Source of the DNA: Gnetum montanum
Lineage: Eukaryota > Streptophyta > Gnetopsida > Gnetales > Gnetaceae
Length of the DNA: 64,000 nt
Assembly: GCA_015680685.1 (NCBI GenBank)
Contig: MNCI01003767.1
Location: forward strand, 626,202-690,201
Direction of reading: 5' to 3'
A program made the translations under genes and the position numbers. The notes below the pieces were generated by a model. That model made no database searches and had not been told where the DNA came from. It saw only the letters and a program-made list of their open reading frames with translations. Every line of letters begins with the position of its first letter. The first letter of the stretch is position 1. This document shows, in pieces, positions 21,937 through 34,799 of this stretch.

Positions 21937-22747
21937 TGATGAACTGTAATAGCGCGTACACGATATCGTGTCCACAATATTAGATCAACCATGCAATGTT
22001 AGATACTCGATATCACAGCCTATCTCCTTGCCTATAAATAAGAGGCAACACCCTTGGTTTCAACAGTTAGAAGTTAGTCCTTTAGCCACACTCTTGCCAT
22101 TTTTTTCCTCTAGAGTTATAATTATTTTTGCATGCCTGCAGTAGGAGTCATAGAGTGAGCAGATCTTTATTCAAGCATTGTGTACCTGAGCACACTTTGT
22201 GTATGATAATAAAGGTGAACTTTATGATAAACCTTGTAGCATACAGAATAGATTGATTAGTGTTAATTATTATTTAATGCTTTCCTAGTTAATTAATGAT
22301 CTCTCTCACCTTACAACTCTCTTAGTTAAATACACTCAATACGACCACTTCGAGCATGCGTGTAGTGCTTGGTAACCTAGTAATGATTAGCATTTGGTAA
22401 TCCCAGTAGCGTTGCACCAATTTAGGATGTGTACGGAAAGTGGGAATGAATACTGGTGTTAGAATTACTTAGAACTTAGTTAATGAATAGTTAATTTAAG
22501 TTAGTTACTTAGTTATTTCTCTCTCTTCCCCCTATTAGTGTAGGATATAAAACACATAAAAGCCATAAAAATCATATGCCTCAAGCTTACTTAACCATAC
22601 AACCGTGAGTTTGGGAAGACAACAATTAATTAACCCATCATTGTTCCACGAAGGCGCATAGGCAGTTAGTCCTTGGAATTTGACTGGATCACACATGAAA
22701 TGCTTGTATTCATATGGTTGAGTGTAGGGGTACCTTGCCACTCATCA
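21937..22747 (+). mobile_element. N2 5' LTR
   Basis: From TGATGAACTGTAAT to CTTGCCACTCATCA. It has CGATATCG at 21961-21968, CGATATCA at 22008-22015, TATAAATA at 22033-22040, and the TCTTTATT (22164-22171) / AATAAAGG (22208-22215) pair. Confidence 0.92.
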
Positions 22748-22748
22748 G

Positions 22749-22766
22749 TGGCACTGTTGCTAGGGA
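22749..22766 (+). promoter_or_regulatory. N2 primer-binding site, tRNA-Asp type
   Basis: TGGCACTGTTGCTAGGGA starts two bases after the LTR and differs from the tRNA-Asp complement at a few positions. It is placed exactly as in N1. Confidence 0.8.
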
Positions 22767-22879
22767 CTTAGTTGTTTGTGCGCTAAGTAGAACTTAGGAA
22801 ATCATTTACATCATTGGAACGAACCCTTAGGATTGATTAAGAAAAAGATAATAGCACATAGCACATTGAACAAGAAAAG

Positions 22880-25212
22880 ATGTCTTCTTCTTCGCACAAA
22901 AGCACTTCACCACCTAGGACTAACATAAGAAGCAATCGACGGCAGGATACACATGACGTTGATCCACCAATTCCTCAACAATTTCGTGTGGTATATATTC
23001 ATCCTAATGAATATGTACCTGAATTCACCTTTATTCTCCACCAAGATGAATAGTTTCATTGGCATGACTTGGAAGGTAACATAGTGTTACCTCCTGACCG
23101 TTCAGTCCTAAGTATGCTTCTTTGTGCTCTCACGTGAATAGACATGCAACACTTACACACTGAGTACATTGCGCAAGACTATGATTCGAGAGACTATTAT
23201 CCTACTGAATCGTAACATCAAAGGTATTATCAATAGGAGAGACACCATAAATCCTTGAAGGGAAAATAGTCTAAGGATGCCCCCCACGTTTTAAGAGAAA
23301 TTGAGGATGACGAACCTACTTTAGGTAGTCACCCACATAACGATGTTCCATCCCTTGACTTTGGCCAAGGGGTTGTGTATCAAAACCTCCATTCTACTAT
23401 TCACAACCCAAGTGCTAATACCAATGGACATAAACTGTTTGAAAAAGGAACAAAAACACATGACAAAGGTGGGCATTTTGATCGTAATTGCAATCGAGGC
23501 AGAGACCATCGAAGAGAAGGTAGTTGACATCGTCATGGGGGTGGTTATCCTTCTTCTTTGCCTTGATCATCTTTGTCATCCTCTCCTTTTGTGTCTAGAT
23601 GTAGCCATAGAGAAATAGATCATGAGGATAAGGACAAATAAAGTGGAAGTCATACACAAGACAACCAAGATAGAGGACGAGGGCACTTTAGGGAATCACG
23701 CCATAGAAGAAGGGAGAGTAGGGAACTGTGTAGGCACCATAGATGCTATGAACGAGATGATCACGATGAACCCCTACTTGCTATGTGAAGTATGCTAGAT
23801 ATAACTAAGGCTATGAGAGTTCCAACAAGACACCAAAAAGATAGTAGGATCAAGAGGTTAGACATGAATAACATCCCATGATTTGAAGGGGCATATAACA
23901 CTGATCCTCAAAATCACTTACAAGTATTTCACGATGCATGTGCCTTGCAAAACATAGAAAACAAGTGGCAAAAACTTAAGTTGTTCCCATAGACACTAAT
24001 AAAATAAATTAAAAGCTGGTACCAATCCTTAGAACTAGAATCCATCCATAGGTGGAGTACAATATTAGAATTGTTCAGCAATAAGTACCAAATGTACTCT
24101 CAGGTGTCCAACTTGTGAAAGCAAATCCAGGGATGGAAACAAGGAAGCCATGAACCATTGGATGCTACCATGGGCCGCTATTATGCACTTCTACATCATT
24201 GCCCTGGCCATGGTTATTCATAGCGGGATTAGCTACACCATCTCGTAGATGGGATTAGGCATGAAATGAGAAGAACCCTTGGGACTTATGCCCAAGGGAG
24301 GTTATCTAAGCTTAGATCCCATGAAATTCATAGGCTATTGGAGAAAGTAGCTAAGGAAGAAGGGGAGCTATGAAAAAGAAAAAGTACAGAGGAATATAAC
24401 CGAGATCCTTCCCTCCGAAAGAAGGGAGTAAGATTTTGTGAGGATGAGGAAGAGTCACCACTCGAAGAGATGGTGAATAGGAAAACCTTCCCTATCCAAA
24501 AGTTAGCATCAGAAGTATTAGTAAAGGTAGACCAAATTTGGGACTCCCTAGATAGTAGATTTGAAACTATGCTCAAAGTAGTAGAGACCCTAGAGAGCGA
24601 GGTAGTGATCTGGACAAAAGGAAAAAGAGAGAAGCAGAAAATGTACATAACAAGGGTAAGGGTAAAGTTGCTATTATTGAAGAGGTTGTGGACTCAGATA
24701 CAGATGATGATAGTGGATGTGATATCTGTTAATACGACCATCCTAAGGGATGTTATCCTGTGATCTCCCATTTGCAAGAGTCTGGGATGTATGCACTTAA
24801 TCCATGTTTACACAAACGGCAAACATCCCAATGGTTACCTTATCCCCAAGGTAACCCAAGGTAGTTCCACCAACCTTTAACGTATTATCCAAGTGGAACT
24901 CCACCACAACCAATTGATAAAAATTAATAGTGGCAGCACCCACAATCATGGGGAATGCCACCACCAAGGCAACAATATCCTTACCAATAACCTAACCCAT
25001 ATGGATACTATGTGCAGCATCCAATCTCTCCACATGACTCTGTTGGTCATGCTACCCTCCAACATCACTACCAAGCCTGTGAGCACTATAGGACTTCCTC
25101 TCCTAGGGGTGACATTCCACAAGTATACCATCCTTCCAATCCAGCCACATCTCTCCCACCGATAGCTCCATTATCACATGCTCCAGCAATGCAAGGTGAA
25201 CTCCCTACTTAG
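22880..25212 (+). pseudogene. N2 gag, decayed
   Basis: The ATG at 22880 gives MSSSSHKSTSPPRTN, then VVYIHPNEYVPEF; N3 has the same beginning. A low-complexity Arg/Asp/His-rich linker follows (about 23400-23760). The capsid domain is read at about 23860-24360: PQNHLQVFHDACAL, KSWYQSLELESIHRWST, KQIQGWKQGSHEPLD, LHHLVDGIRHEMRRTLG. The variant zinc knuckle reads CDIC-stop-YDHPKGCYP near 24720-24760, with a stop inside it. A Pro/Gln/Tyr-rich tail runs to about 25212. At least six in-frame stops and frame changes are present. Confidence 0.83.
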
Positions 25213-25275
25213 CCATAGCAACGCAATGCCACAAGGGCTATCAATCCTCAACCTACTATTGGTTTTGACAACCAT

Positions 25276-26247
25276 ATGAAGAAAAGATATTTCTTCAGAA
25301 CCAACAGTCCAACCAAGCCTTTGCAACCCCAAGTGGCTAAGTCTTTGGATGCCTCCGTATCAACTAAAGCTTCAGAGCCCCCTTCGAACATAACACCACA
25401 TTCAACACATACGGTCATGTTAACACATGTATTTACTGATTGGATCAAATTTGGCCACCTTCCCAGGAAATTTTTTGATCCTGGGAGCCCTCTAATATAT
25501 CTACAAATCGTTGGGAATGAGCCATGCAAAGCTCTTTTGGATTTAGGTTCTGATGTCAACCTAATATCCCAAGAAATGTATAAGCCCTGGAACCTGCCCC
25601 CATTAAAAAAGAGCAATGTCTATTTAGAGTTACTTGACTAGTCCATCATTGTTCCCTTGGGATTAGTGAAGGACACTATTACTGCTATTTGTGGGTGGTC
25701 ATATCCAGCTGACTTCCTGGTGATACAAGTGAACAATAATAAGGGGGACTTCCCAATCATAATGGGAAGGGCATGGCTAAGCACTATCGATGTGCGCCTA
25801 GGAATCTATGATCTTTACCTAGAAATATCTAAGGAAAACACTTTTGGAAAGATCAAGAAGAAGAAGGATCCATGCATTGCATACAGTGACACAGGGTGCA
25901 ATTATGTGCAGAGATCATGGGTTGTGCAAAGTTTAACATTACCTACATGTGATCAGTATGCACAAACGATCAACATACAAAGGTGCCTGTATGCAGTAGC
26001 CACAAGACAAGAAGACACCCAGTGGATGATAGCTGATCAAGAAAGCAGCTCACTTCTATGCATGAAACTAACTAAGGGTTTGACTTGCGCTTATATAGAT
26101 GGCATTGATGCGTTAGAGAAAGTCCATCACCAACTTCCCAGTCCTAACTTAAAAAACATCAACTATGGAAAGTTGGAAATTCTTGAGAAATTTAAACCCC
26201 CTAGAGCTAAAACCATTGCCCATCGGTATGGAATACACATTCCTTGA
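25276..26247 (+). pseudogene. N2 protease region
   Basis: Two frame segments (25276-25641 and 25657-26247) are separated by a single stop at 25639-25641. The active-site motif reads ALLDLGSDVNLIS; plant Athila-type proteases have DLGAS here, so the Asp-Leu-Gly core is kept and Ala is changed to Ser. The flap and C-terminal part reads FPIIMGRAWLSTID, matching the (I/L)GRP(F/W)L motif of the fold. The long tail after 25900 links to reverse transcriptase. The stop probably prevents a full product. Confidence 0.83.
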
Positions 26248-26394
26248 GAATGGAAAACCGGTAATCATCAACACAAGACTTGCTCCACAACAAAAAGAAA
26301 GTCTAATTAAGGTAATAAACAAGTGGTAAAAAGCCTTCACCTGGTCATATTTGGAATTAACTAGAATAGATCCTAGGATATACCAGCATAGGAT

Positions 26395-27742
26395 TTACAT
26401 TGACTCCTCCATGAAGCCTTGAAAACAACCACAAAGGTGATTGAACCCAAAGATGAAGCAAGTAGTAAAACAAGAAATCGAACAGCTTTTAAAGGTTGGG
26501 TTCATATACCCCATTTCTAATAGTGAGTGGGTTATCCCATTGGTAATCATGCTTAAAAAGGGAGGCAAATGGAGGGTGTGTATAGATTTTAGGCTACTAA
26601 ACATGGCAACATTCAAGGATCACTTTCCATTGCCATTCGTTGACCAAGTCTTAGACACAATCACAAGGCATCACTATTATTTTTTAGATGGCTATAGCGA
26701 ATACAACCAAATATAAATAGCCCTAGAATACCAAGCCAAAACTATGTTCACCAGTCCTTGGGGAATGTTTGCATACAAAAAAATGTCATTTGGCATGTGT
26801 AATGCCCCTGCCACATTTCAACACTTAGTTTTAAGCATATTCCAACAGCAAATAAGAAATGGTATGAAAATATTTATGGATGACTTCTCCACTTACGGAG
26901 CAAGCTTTGATCAAGCCTTGGACCAGTTAGAGCAAGTGCTAAAAATATGTGTAGAGACAAATCTAAGGCTTAACTGGCAGAAAATCCATTTAATGGTCAA
27001 AGAAGGTGTAGTCCTTGGGCATAAAATTTCACATGTAGTGATAGAGGTAGACCCTGACAAAATCAAGGTCATCCAAGGAATCACCTGTCAACCTAAAACT
27101 GTCAAAGACATTCGGTCATTCCTTGGACACACTGGCTACTATAGGAGATTCATAGAGAACTTTCCAAAGATTTCCAAATCATTGGTAGAGTTAATGAAAA
27201 AGGATGTACCCTTCGAGTGGACTAGGGAATGCAAACTAGCTTTCCAAACTTTGAAGCAGAAGCTGGTAGAAACACCCATTCTACAAGCTTCTAATTGGTC
27301 CAGGCTATTCCATGTTATGATTGATGCGTCCAACTATGCCTTAGGAGTCGTACTTACACAGTTAGATGATCAAAAATATCCTTATTACATCCACTGTGCA
27401 AGTAGAAGTATAGTTGGTGCATAACTTAACTACACTACTACAGAAAAAGAATTAATGGTTGTAGTGTTTGTACTAGAAAAAATTAGGCACTATGTATTGG
27501 GATACAAAGTATTCATACACACAGATCATAGTGTCGTCCAGTTCCTCATGAATAAGCCAATGGTAAGCCCCCATATTATACGATGGCTGGTAATCTTACA
27601 AGAGTTCGATTTAACAATGATCGATCTTAAGGGCATTGAGAACGTAGTTGCTGATCATTTATCTTGGTTGCATTGGGATAGTAAAGAGGAAGAGTATCCT
27701 ATTTTCGATCATTCCATGATGAGTTCCTCTTTGCCGGTGTAG
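26395..27742 (+). pseudogene. N2 reverse transcriptase and RNase H
   Basis: RT starts around IEQLLKVGFIYP and includes KKGGKWRVCIDFRLLN, HFPLPFVDQVLD, FGMCNAPATFQ, the catalytic box FMDDF at 26873-26887 and GHTGYYRRFIENF. RNase H follows with VMIDASNYALGVVLTQ and, after a stop at 27422-27424, KELMVVVFVLEKIRHYVLG and IHTDHSVVQFL. It copies RNA into DNA and degrades the template. Two stops (about 26714 and 27422) break an otherwise well-kept frame; the catalytic Asp pair is intact. Confidence 0.9.
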
Positions 27743-29067
27743 TGACTAACCAATCATCCATGGAGACAAATTGGTACAATAGCATTCTTACCTATCTCCT
27801 TACCCAAAAAACACCACAAGAGCTAGACCTTAAAAAGAAATAATAGTTTCTTCATAGAGCCAAGTACTTTATGGAGATTAATGAAAAACTTTACAAAGAA
27901 TGTCCTGATGGCTTGGTTCGATGGTGTGTTCCCGATAGAGATCAACTGAGAGTTCTCCAAGATGCTCATGAGGGCCCTTGTGGGGATCATTATGCTAAGA
28001 GATGAACAACCATTAAGATCCTACTTGTAGGGTATTATTGGCCTACCTTGTTTCGAGACACCCATTAATTCATCCAATCTTGTGAGCGTTGCCAATGTGA
28101 TGGGGGAATGACTGCTAGAATGGAGGGTCTACAACAATGGATTCAACCGTTAGAACCCTTTGACATTTGGGAAATTGATTTCATGGGGTCCATTACACTA
28201 ATGTCCAATGGAAAAGCTTACATCATAGTTGCTATAGACTATTTAACAAAATGGGCTGAAGCAGCTGCTGTTAAAGTTTGCACATCATCTACAGCTACAC
28301 GATTTGTTCAATAACAAGTCGTCAACAGGTTTGGTGTGTCACGTGCACTTATCTCCGATAATGGTACACACTTTACAGGTGCAACTTTTTGAAAGTTAAT
28401 GCAAAGCGTAGGGGTTGAGCACAAATTGACTACACCATACCAAGCAAACGGTCAACCCAAGGTCACCAACAAGAAGATTACTAAGATATTAACAAAAACC
28501 ATTAGAAAGTAGAGGCGAGACTAGAGCACTAAACTGAATGATGCTCTTTGGGCATACCGCTCCACATGGAAACTCCCTATAGGCTACTCTCCCTATGACT
28601 TAGTGTCTGGAAAACTTCCAACACTCCCTATCCAAACAAAGCTCCATACACTAGCCACAGCATGTGACCTCAACCTTGACCTTGATCTAGCACAAAAACA
28701 AAGGTTAATGACTCTTAACTTGCTAGATGAGAACTGATTAGCTACCCTATCATCTAATGAGTTGCATAAGGAATTTAATAAACAACATCATAACCTAAAA
28801 ATTAGGAAAGTTAAGTTTCAACCAGGTGATAAGGTTCTCTACTAGAACCCTACACATGTGTCACAACTTACCAAATTTCAAACACTATGGGAAGGACCTT
28901 ACATTATCTATGCAAATTTTCCTTCAGAAGCCATGACCACATATAAACCTAAGAGCCCAAATAAGAGACTGTTAGTCAACATGCAACAAACAAAACCCTT
29001 CCATGAGTTTAAGACAGCTAGAACATATGCTACCTCTGTAGGTGGGCAACCATGCTCCTTATTTTAG
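27743..29067 (+). pseudogene. N2 integrase
   Basis: The N-terminal zinc-binding part keeps His and His (DAHEGPCGDHY) and the pair SCERCQCD at about 27964-28100. The core has WEIDFMGSI (first Asp) and ALISDNGTHFTG (second Asp). At the third catalytic site the expected NGQxE reads NGQPKVTNK, with the Lys codon AAG at 28459-28461, so the essential Glu is lost. The C-terminal part keeps KFQTLWEGPYIIY. Stops occur at several points (for example 28312-28314). The frame closes near 29067. Confidence 0.88.
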
Positions 29068-30924
29068 ATCTCCTCCTTCCAATTCAATCATGGGGGAGAT
29101 GGCCATCTTCGCTAATCATTGAAGGCCCTCAGTTTTTTCTAAGTTTTTGTTTTACATATTTTTTTGCACATTTTTTAATTTTTCTTTTTTTTTACACCAT
29201 TGTTCATATTTTTACCATTTCTTTGGGTGATTACTTTATTTTATTTTGTTCAGCACCTAATAAGTGTTCATGATGGTGGCATGAATAATATCATATTGAT
29301 TGCTAATGTTTGAATTTTACCTTTGAAGTATGATGTTGATATTAAGGTATGGTTCTCTTGATTAAATAGGCAATGAGTCCACAACATTCATGCATCCATA
29401 AAATCCTATGATCTCCCTTGGCTTGGAACTGTACAGTTCCCTTCTCTAATAAAACTATTAACAAATTGGTGGTTGAGTATTTCTTAGACTACGGAAAGAC
29501 TCAAAGGATGAAAACGGTGTGACTTCAAGGGGATTCTTTTCATTCGTACTAGCTATTCTCTTGAGTGATTGGATGTTTTTTGCTTGGGTTTTCTGCCATT
29601 TTGACCATTCATCAAATCACTAGAAGCTAAATACATAAAAATAAGTCTTTGCATGGTGTGGTTCTCACATGAAAAACACATTAAAAAAAGAGAGAAAAGA
29701 AGTGAGAATTCAAAGCACACCCCTTAGACACAATAATGAAGTTGGGCTACAAGCACTGGTTATGGAATTGCCAAGATATGATATCCATGCTTGAAGGTTC
29801 CCTCTAACTAAGGCCCCTTCTCACTTCCTAGTTCTCCATCTCGCTCTCCTCGGAATGGTGGTGATTTTTTGTAGAGGCATTCTTGTTGCTTCAAGGGATG
29901 GGCTAGTCAAATCTGATGATGCAGGGTCACTGAATGTGGAGTGTTGAGCCTGGATTTGGAATGAGTTATACTCAATCACATTAACCATGAAACACACAAG
30001 GGACTTTACACAACCTTGTTTTTGGGCTTCCATTCCATCATTTACTCTCCACCATTCTTTTCCATTTCTCACCTCATTACCGATTTTATCATTAGTATGT
30101 ATCTTGGTTGATGCATTATTCTTCCTTAGTAATTTCTTGTGGGTATGTTTTTAACTCTTACTTCCAATTGACATTCCTAGAGCCTATGGACTCTTTGGTT
30201 TGTGGGTTTGTTAGGGCACTAAAGGCATAGCCTACTTTGGGGAGGAGCCATTGGCATTTCTTTTTTGGTGCATTTTTTAACTTCTTTCCCTTAAAAATTT
30301 CCTATAATCAATAATTTTTTGTTTCATCCCCATCCATGACATCCATTTTCCTTGCGTTGTCATTGTTACTTTTTCTCCATCTTTCTTCTTCCTTATCTTT
30401 TTCCATCCTATTACTACTGGAGGTTTGCTCTTTGTCATAACCGCAACTCAGCCAATGCACTTTACATCGAGGAATGGTATCAATTGCATTGTGACTTATC
30501 TACCCTCCCTCATTTGTGACTGTGTTGTGTGTGCAGATGGCAATCATGTAACAAGGGATTGGACCTAGAGGAAATGCTCAAGATGGACTAGAATTGGAAT
30601 GTTTGCAACAGAAGCAAGATTGGTGGCATGGGTATGGACGGATAACAAAAGGTGCAATCTTGGCATCGAAAACAACACGTCTTCTTCTTTTCTCTTTCTC
30701 CTTCTTCTCTCTTGGCTGCCAAATAAGGTTGGATGTCATTTGTGTATAGTGTTCACTTTTGTGATCATGAATACTAATGTTGTCATATATTGTATTGTTG
30801 ATCACTGGGCACGTTGGGTTAGTCGACCCATTCCACCATCAATTGTCATTCAGTTAATAATCCCATACCTTCCCAATATTTTGTAAGAAACTCGAGGACA
30901 AGTTTTCATTTAGTCATGGGGGTA
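29068..30924 (+). other. N2 3' spacer with small spliced-type frame and polypurine tract
   Basis: T-rich spacer follows integrase. CTTTGGGGAGGAGCCATT lies at 30234-30251. TTGTGTGTGCAG at about 30526-30537 resembles a splice acceptor and is followed at once by ATGGCAATCATG, then a stop codon. The frame at 30599-30886 has a hydrophobic C-terminal half but no recognised domain; a degenerate extra 3' protein like that of N1 is possible. Polypurine tract ATGGGGGTA is at 30916-30924. Confidence 0.5.
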
Positions 30925-31731
30925 TGATGAACCATGATATTGCGTACGCAATATCAAATCAACTAGGCGATGTCGGATACTCGATATCGTGGCTCGTCTC
31001 CTTGCCTATAAATAAGAGGTAGTGCCCTTGGTTTCAACAGTTAGAAGTTAGTCCCTTAGCCAAACTCTTGTCATTTTTTTGCTCCAGAGTTACATTATTT
31101 TTGTGTGCCCGTAGTAGGAGTCATAGAGTGAGTGGATCTTTATTTAAGCATTATGTACCTAAGCACACTTTGTGTACAGCAATAAAGATGAATTTTATGA
31201 TAAACCTTGCAGCATACAAAATAGATTAATTAGTGTTAATTATTATTTAATGCTTTCCTAGTTAATTAATGATCTCTCTCACCTTACAACTCTCTTAGTT
31301 AAATACACTCAGTAAGATTGCTTCGAGCATGCATGTAGTGCTTGGTAACCCAGTAATGATTAGCATTTGGTAATCCCAATAGCATTGCACCAGTTTAGGA
31401 TGTGTACGACAACTAGGAACAGATACTAGTGTTAGGAGTACTTAGAACTTAGTTAATGAATAGTTAATTTAAGTTAGTTACTTAGTTATTTCTCTCTCTT
31501 CCCCTTATTAGTGCAGGATATAAAACACATAAAAGCCATAAAAATCATATGCCTCAAGCTTACTTAACCATACAACCATGACATACAAGTAAGTTTGGAA
31601 AGACAATGATTAATCAACCCATCATTGTTCCACGAAGGCACATAGGCACTTAGTCCTTGGAATTTGACTGGATCGTGCGTCAAACGCTCATATTCATATG
31701 GTTGAGCATAGGGGTACCTCGCTGCTCATCA
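30925..31731 (+). mobile_element. N2 3' LTR
   Basis: From TGATGAACCATG to CTCGCTGCTCATCA. CGATATCG is at 30982-30989 and TATAAATA at 31007-31014. It is homologous to the 5' LTR over its whole length with scattered substitutions. Confidence 0.92.
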
Positions 31732-32139
31732 ACACTCAAGTCATTTAATGGATCATGCATAGCAATGCAAGGTTCTATCTCCTTATATTTCTTAGCTAAT
31801 GAGAAATTCCCTAAATTTGCCAACATCCTAGTAGTTAAAGAGACACCTGGTTTCAATTTAATCCTAGGAAAGCCATGGTTGGCTAAGCTTCGCACAGTCT
31901 CATCTCTTATACATCAGAGATTCACTTGCCCTACAAGAAAGGAAAAATTGTCATTCGTGGGGACATTATATCATTACCTTAGGTTAAGTATGTCAACATC
32001 GACCAAGGTTCAGAGGTGGAGTTTCAAGAGGAGACTCTCGATACTTAGATTGGGGCCAACGATAAGAAAAACAATGATGCTAGCAATATCAACTCTACAA
32101 CATGGGGTGGTCAATAAAAATGCCTACAATTTTCCATGC
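31732..32139 (+). pseudogene. H1 aspartic protease, second half
   Basis: The frame picks up where 21936 stops and reads LKSFNGSCIAMQGSISLYFL, NILVVKETPGFNLILGKPWL, then LRTVSSLIHQRF. LILGKPWL is the conserved C-terminal protease motif, and the order matches Tat/Retand-type proteins. The frame ends at 32142 with no reverse transcriptase behind it. Confidence 0.8.
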
Positions 32140-32899
32140 TAAACAAGAGAGACAATGAATATAAAATTGTACAAAAGGGATTTTTTTTATCTATTAAAGG
32201 TCAAACAACAAGTTCATAGTAAATCTCTTATCCCACTCTTGTTAAGGATTGTTCAATCACCTTTGTGACATTATGTCATGTTTCATTGTTTGTTTTACTC
32301 CTTATATGCTCTTTCAAAAGCATCTCACACTTGTTAAGAAAGTATAGACAATGGCCCACCATGACCTAAAATTGGCAATGTGCATGACTATGGCCTAAAA
32401 CTAGCAACATTACAACCCACTAAGGCCTAAAATATGCAACCCATGGCCTACTGAGGCCCTAAACTAGTGGCCTGTTGAGGCCTTAAATTGGCAAGGCATG
32501 TATAACCTTTCTATGCCTTAGTTCCATTGTAGTCATTGTACCTTAGTACACATTTCATCTGCTTAATTACTTCACATTTTTACATATCACCAAGAAAAGA
32601 CTTACCTTGTATCTCTATATTTCATCAATGTAACCTAATGACATGAATAAATGATAAAAAATATAAAGTGCATAAATTTAAACTTGCTAGAAAGTATAGG
32701 CAAAGCTAAAAAATAATTACAAAAAAATTTCCATAACTCACAAAAATAGTTACATAATGTGACAAAAGTTTAATCAACAAATAATAACAAGAAAAAAAAT
32801 AGATAACAATCTAATAGCCATGGTTGTACTATGTGGCAATAAAATAAATAAAGTATAATAAACCATATAATGACAATCAATTACTATAAATAGCTAATG
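32140..32899 (+). repeat. H1 post-pol region with ~30-bp degenerate repeat
   Basis: Between 32348 and 32500 phrases such as TGGCCTAAAACTAGCAAC and GAGGCCTTAAATTGGCAA recur five or six times about every 30-40 bases. They recall the post-pol repeats at 716-960. As protease ends only ~200 bases earlier, reverse transcriptase and integrase are missing. The remainder is AT-rich without genes. Confidence 0.6.
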
Positions 32900-34200
32900 A
32901 AAACAGTGATAACAACAACATCATAGCAGAAATGACAAAGGTAGCCAAATTAATGGGCTTAAGGCACAACTGGAGGAGGATGATCATCACCAACATCTTG
33001 GCCACTAGGGCTGCTGCCATTACCTATAGCCTGCAACAACCAATGACACATAAAATACCTATGAAAATTTAAACTAAGATTAACAAAATTTTGACTATAA
33101 CTCCTATTTTACAATGAAATTAGTTATAGTGAAAACTCTATGAAGACTAGATAAAATTTTTTGAAAAATTCTAATAGCTTTTGAGAACCAAAATACAACA
33201 TATAAATGACCTTAGGAACTTTTAACATTTTCATGGAAATACCAAAAATAAGCCAACACTGCCTATACAAGACTAGAAGGTTTGTGGTTTCAACAACTAA
33301 AACTACAACTGTACAAGGCAATTCACATGTATAAAAAATGACAATTTTACTAAAAAAAATTTCTAAGTCTAAGTATTGCACATACATGAAATTTAATGAA
33401 AATTTCACATCAACACTAAAATTTTAGGCTTGGAAAAAAATTCATATGACAGCCTAGAACCATGTTAAAATTTAACAAAAAACCCAATTTGCAAAAAAAA
33501 TAGCTGCAGTAAAAGCACTAGAAAAAATATAAAATTTTTAAAAAAATTCTAGAACTGATTTGAAACCCTCTAAGACAATCCTAAGGACCCTTAGGAAGCT
33601 AGAACGTTGCTAGAAATTTTTTTTTTCAAGTGTCAACATTGCCAGTTTCAGAGGGATAACAAGAACCAAGAAATAAAATTCACTATGCACTGACTTATGA
33701 AAAAATTGCTAAAAAATTAATTGTACATCAAAATTCAGTGGTTCAACTTTTGTTATAACCATTGAAACTTGTACAATAATCTTATGACCTTTAAAACAAA
33801 AAATTCTCTACTGAATTCTTACACAAAAATTATGAATGTTGGCCACTTTTTGATAAGAAAACAATAGAAAACACTTAGAGTAGGGAAGAGTAAAAAAATC
33901 ATAGCATGGTATAAGTAGACCATAAGGCCAAAAAAATTTAATAAATACTTAACCATAACCCAAATACAACATCTAAACCATTCAAAGGAAAAATACATTC
34001 ACCCTACAAGCTTAGCCAACATAAAAAGCCTAGGTTCTAGGTTAGAAATTCATAAGAATGGCTAGGAAAAGGCACCTAGTAGGCATAGGAGATGAACCCT
34101 CTCCAAGAAGAGGCTATGGTAGGTTGAAAAGTCCCTTGGGAATAGTGTTTGGCTCTTCTAGGGTTAGGTTCTTGCTAGTGGATGCTCCTCTCTTAGACAT
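32900..34200 (-). pseudogene. Possible antisense reading-frame remnant in H1
   Basis: On the minus strand an ATG at 34200 opens MSKRGASTSKNLTLEEPN, which stops after 29 codons (34113). About 1.1 kb further along the same strand, a pyrimidine-AG acceptor (GTTGCAG, about 33031-33037) precedes IGNGSSPSGQDVGDDHPPP. The two pieces look like the start and end of a spliced gene but the middle was not recovered. Ogre/Tat elements are known to carry an antisense frame between pol and the 3' LTR, which is why I report it. It could be chance. Confidence 0.3.
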
Positions 34201-34799
34201 TTTAGGGGCAAGTTGATGCAAGAAATCTTCAAAACCTCCTTCACCCTCCTTGCAACTATGGTGCTCCTTGGTGTAGAATGGCTAAACTATGCTAAAGGTG
34301 AATAGGATTGAAGAAATTGAGGTGGAAACCTTGATGCTATGTGCTACTTGTAGGAGATAGATTGGGAAAATTGATTTTGGTAACATTGTAATGTGGGGAT
34401 TACTCCCAAACTTATGCATTAGAAATCTACACACTTTGTCCAAAACACCCACACAACTCCCACATAACTACATGTTTACAATTGAAAAGTGAAAGCTATG
34501 GTGGGTTAGTGGAAAACTTAATGTATAATGATAATTTAAATTTGGGTGGATTCCCTAGATACCTCCCAAATAAACTAGTACAAATCCTAATACACTAGAA
34601 TTTAGGCCTCTCAATAAGAACTACACTAGGGTTATTTCTCTAAAAATCCTTGGAATGGATTTCAATCCTCAACCACTAGCAAAACTCATCTTCTAGTCAT
34701 CCATTCACAACATAGTAAAGCCAATAAATGCTCATGTAAAAATTGGAAACTAGATGTTGACATTAGAAAGTCCCAAGCATCCATGGAAGGTTGAAACTC

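Larger units (their letters stand above)
21937..31731 (+). mobile_element. N2: full-length gypsy element (Athila-like) inserted in the H1 protease
   Basis: LTRs 21937-22747 and 30925-31731, with perfect TSD ACACT (21932-21936, 31732-31736). It has a tRNA-Asp-like PBS, gag, protease, reverse transcriptase, RNase H and integrase in gypsy order, a 1.9-kb 3' spacer with a small spliced-type frame, and polypurine tract ATGGGGGTA. All coding parts carry stops, so it is dead. Protease wording (LLDLGSDVNLIS) and the FMDDF reverse-transcriptase motif fit Athila-like elements. Confidence 0.93.

Noticed and set aside
24328-24648. Ser-rich minus-strand frame inside N2 gag (and its mirror at 49449-49676)
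   Set aside because: It is the reverse complement of the conserved gag coding sequence; the sense strand is the one with gag homology.
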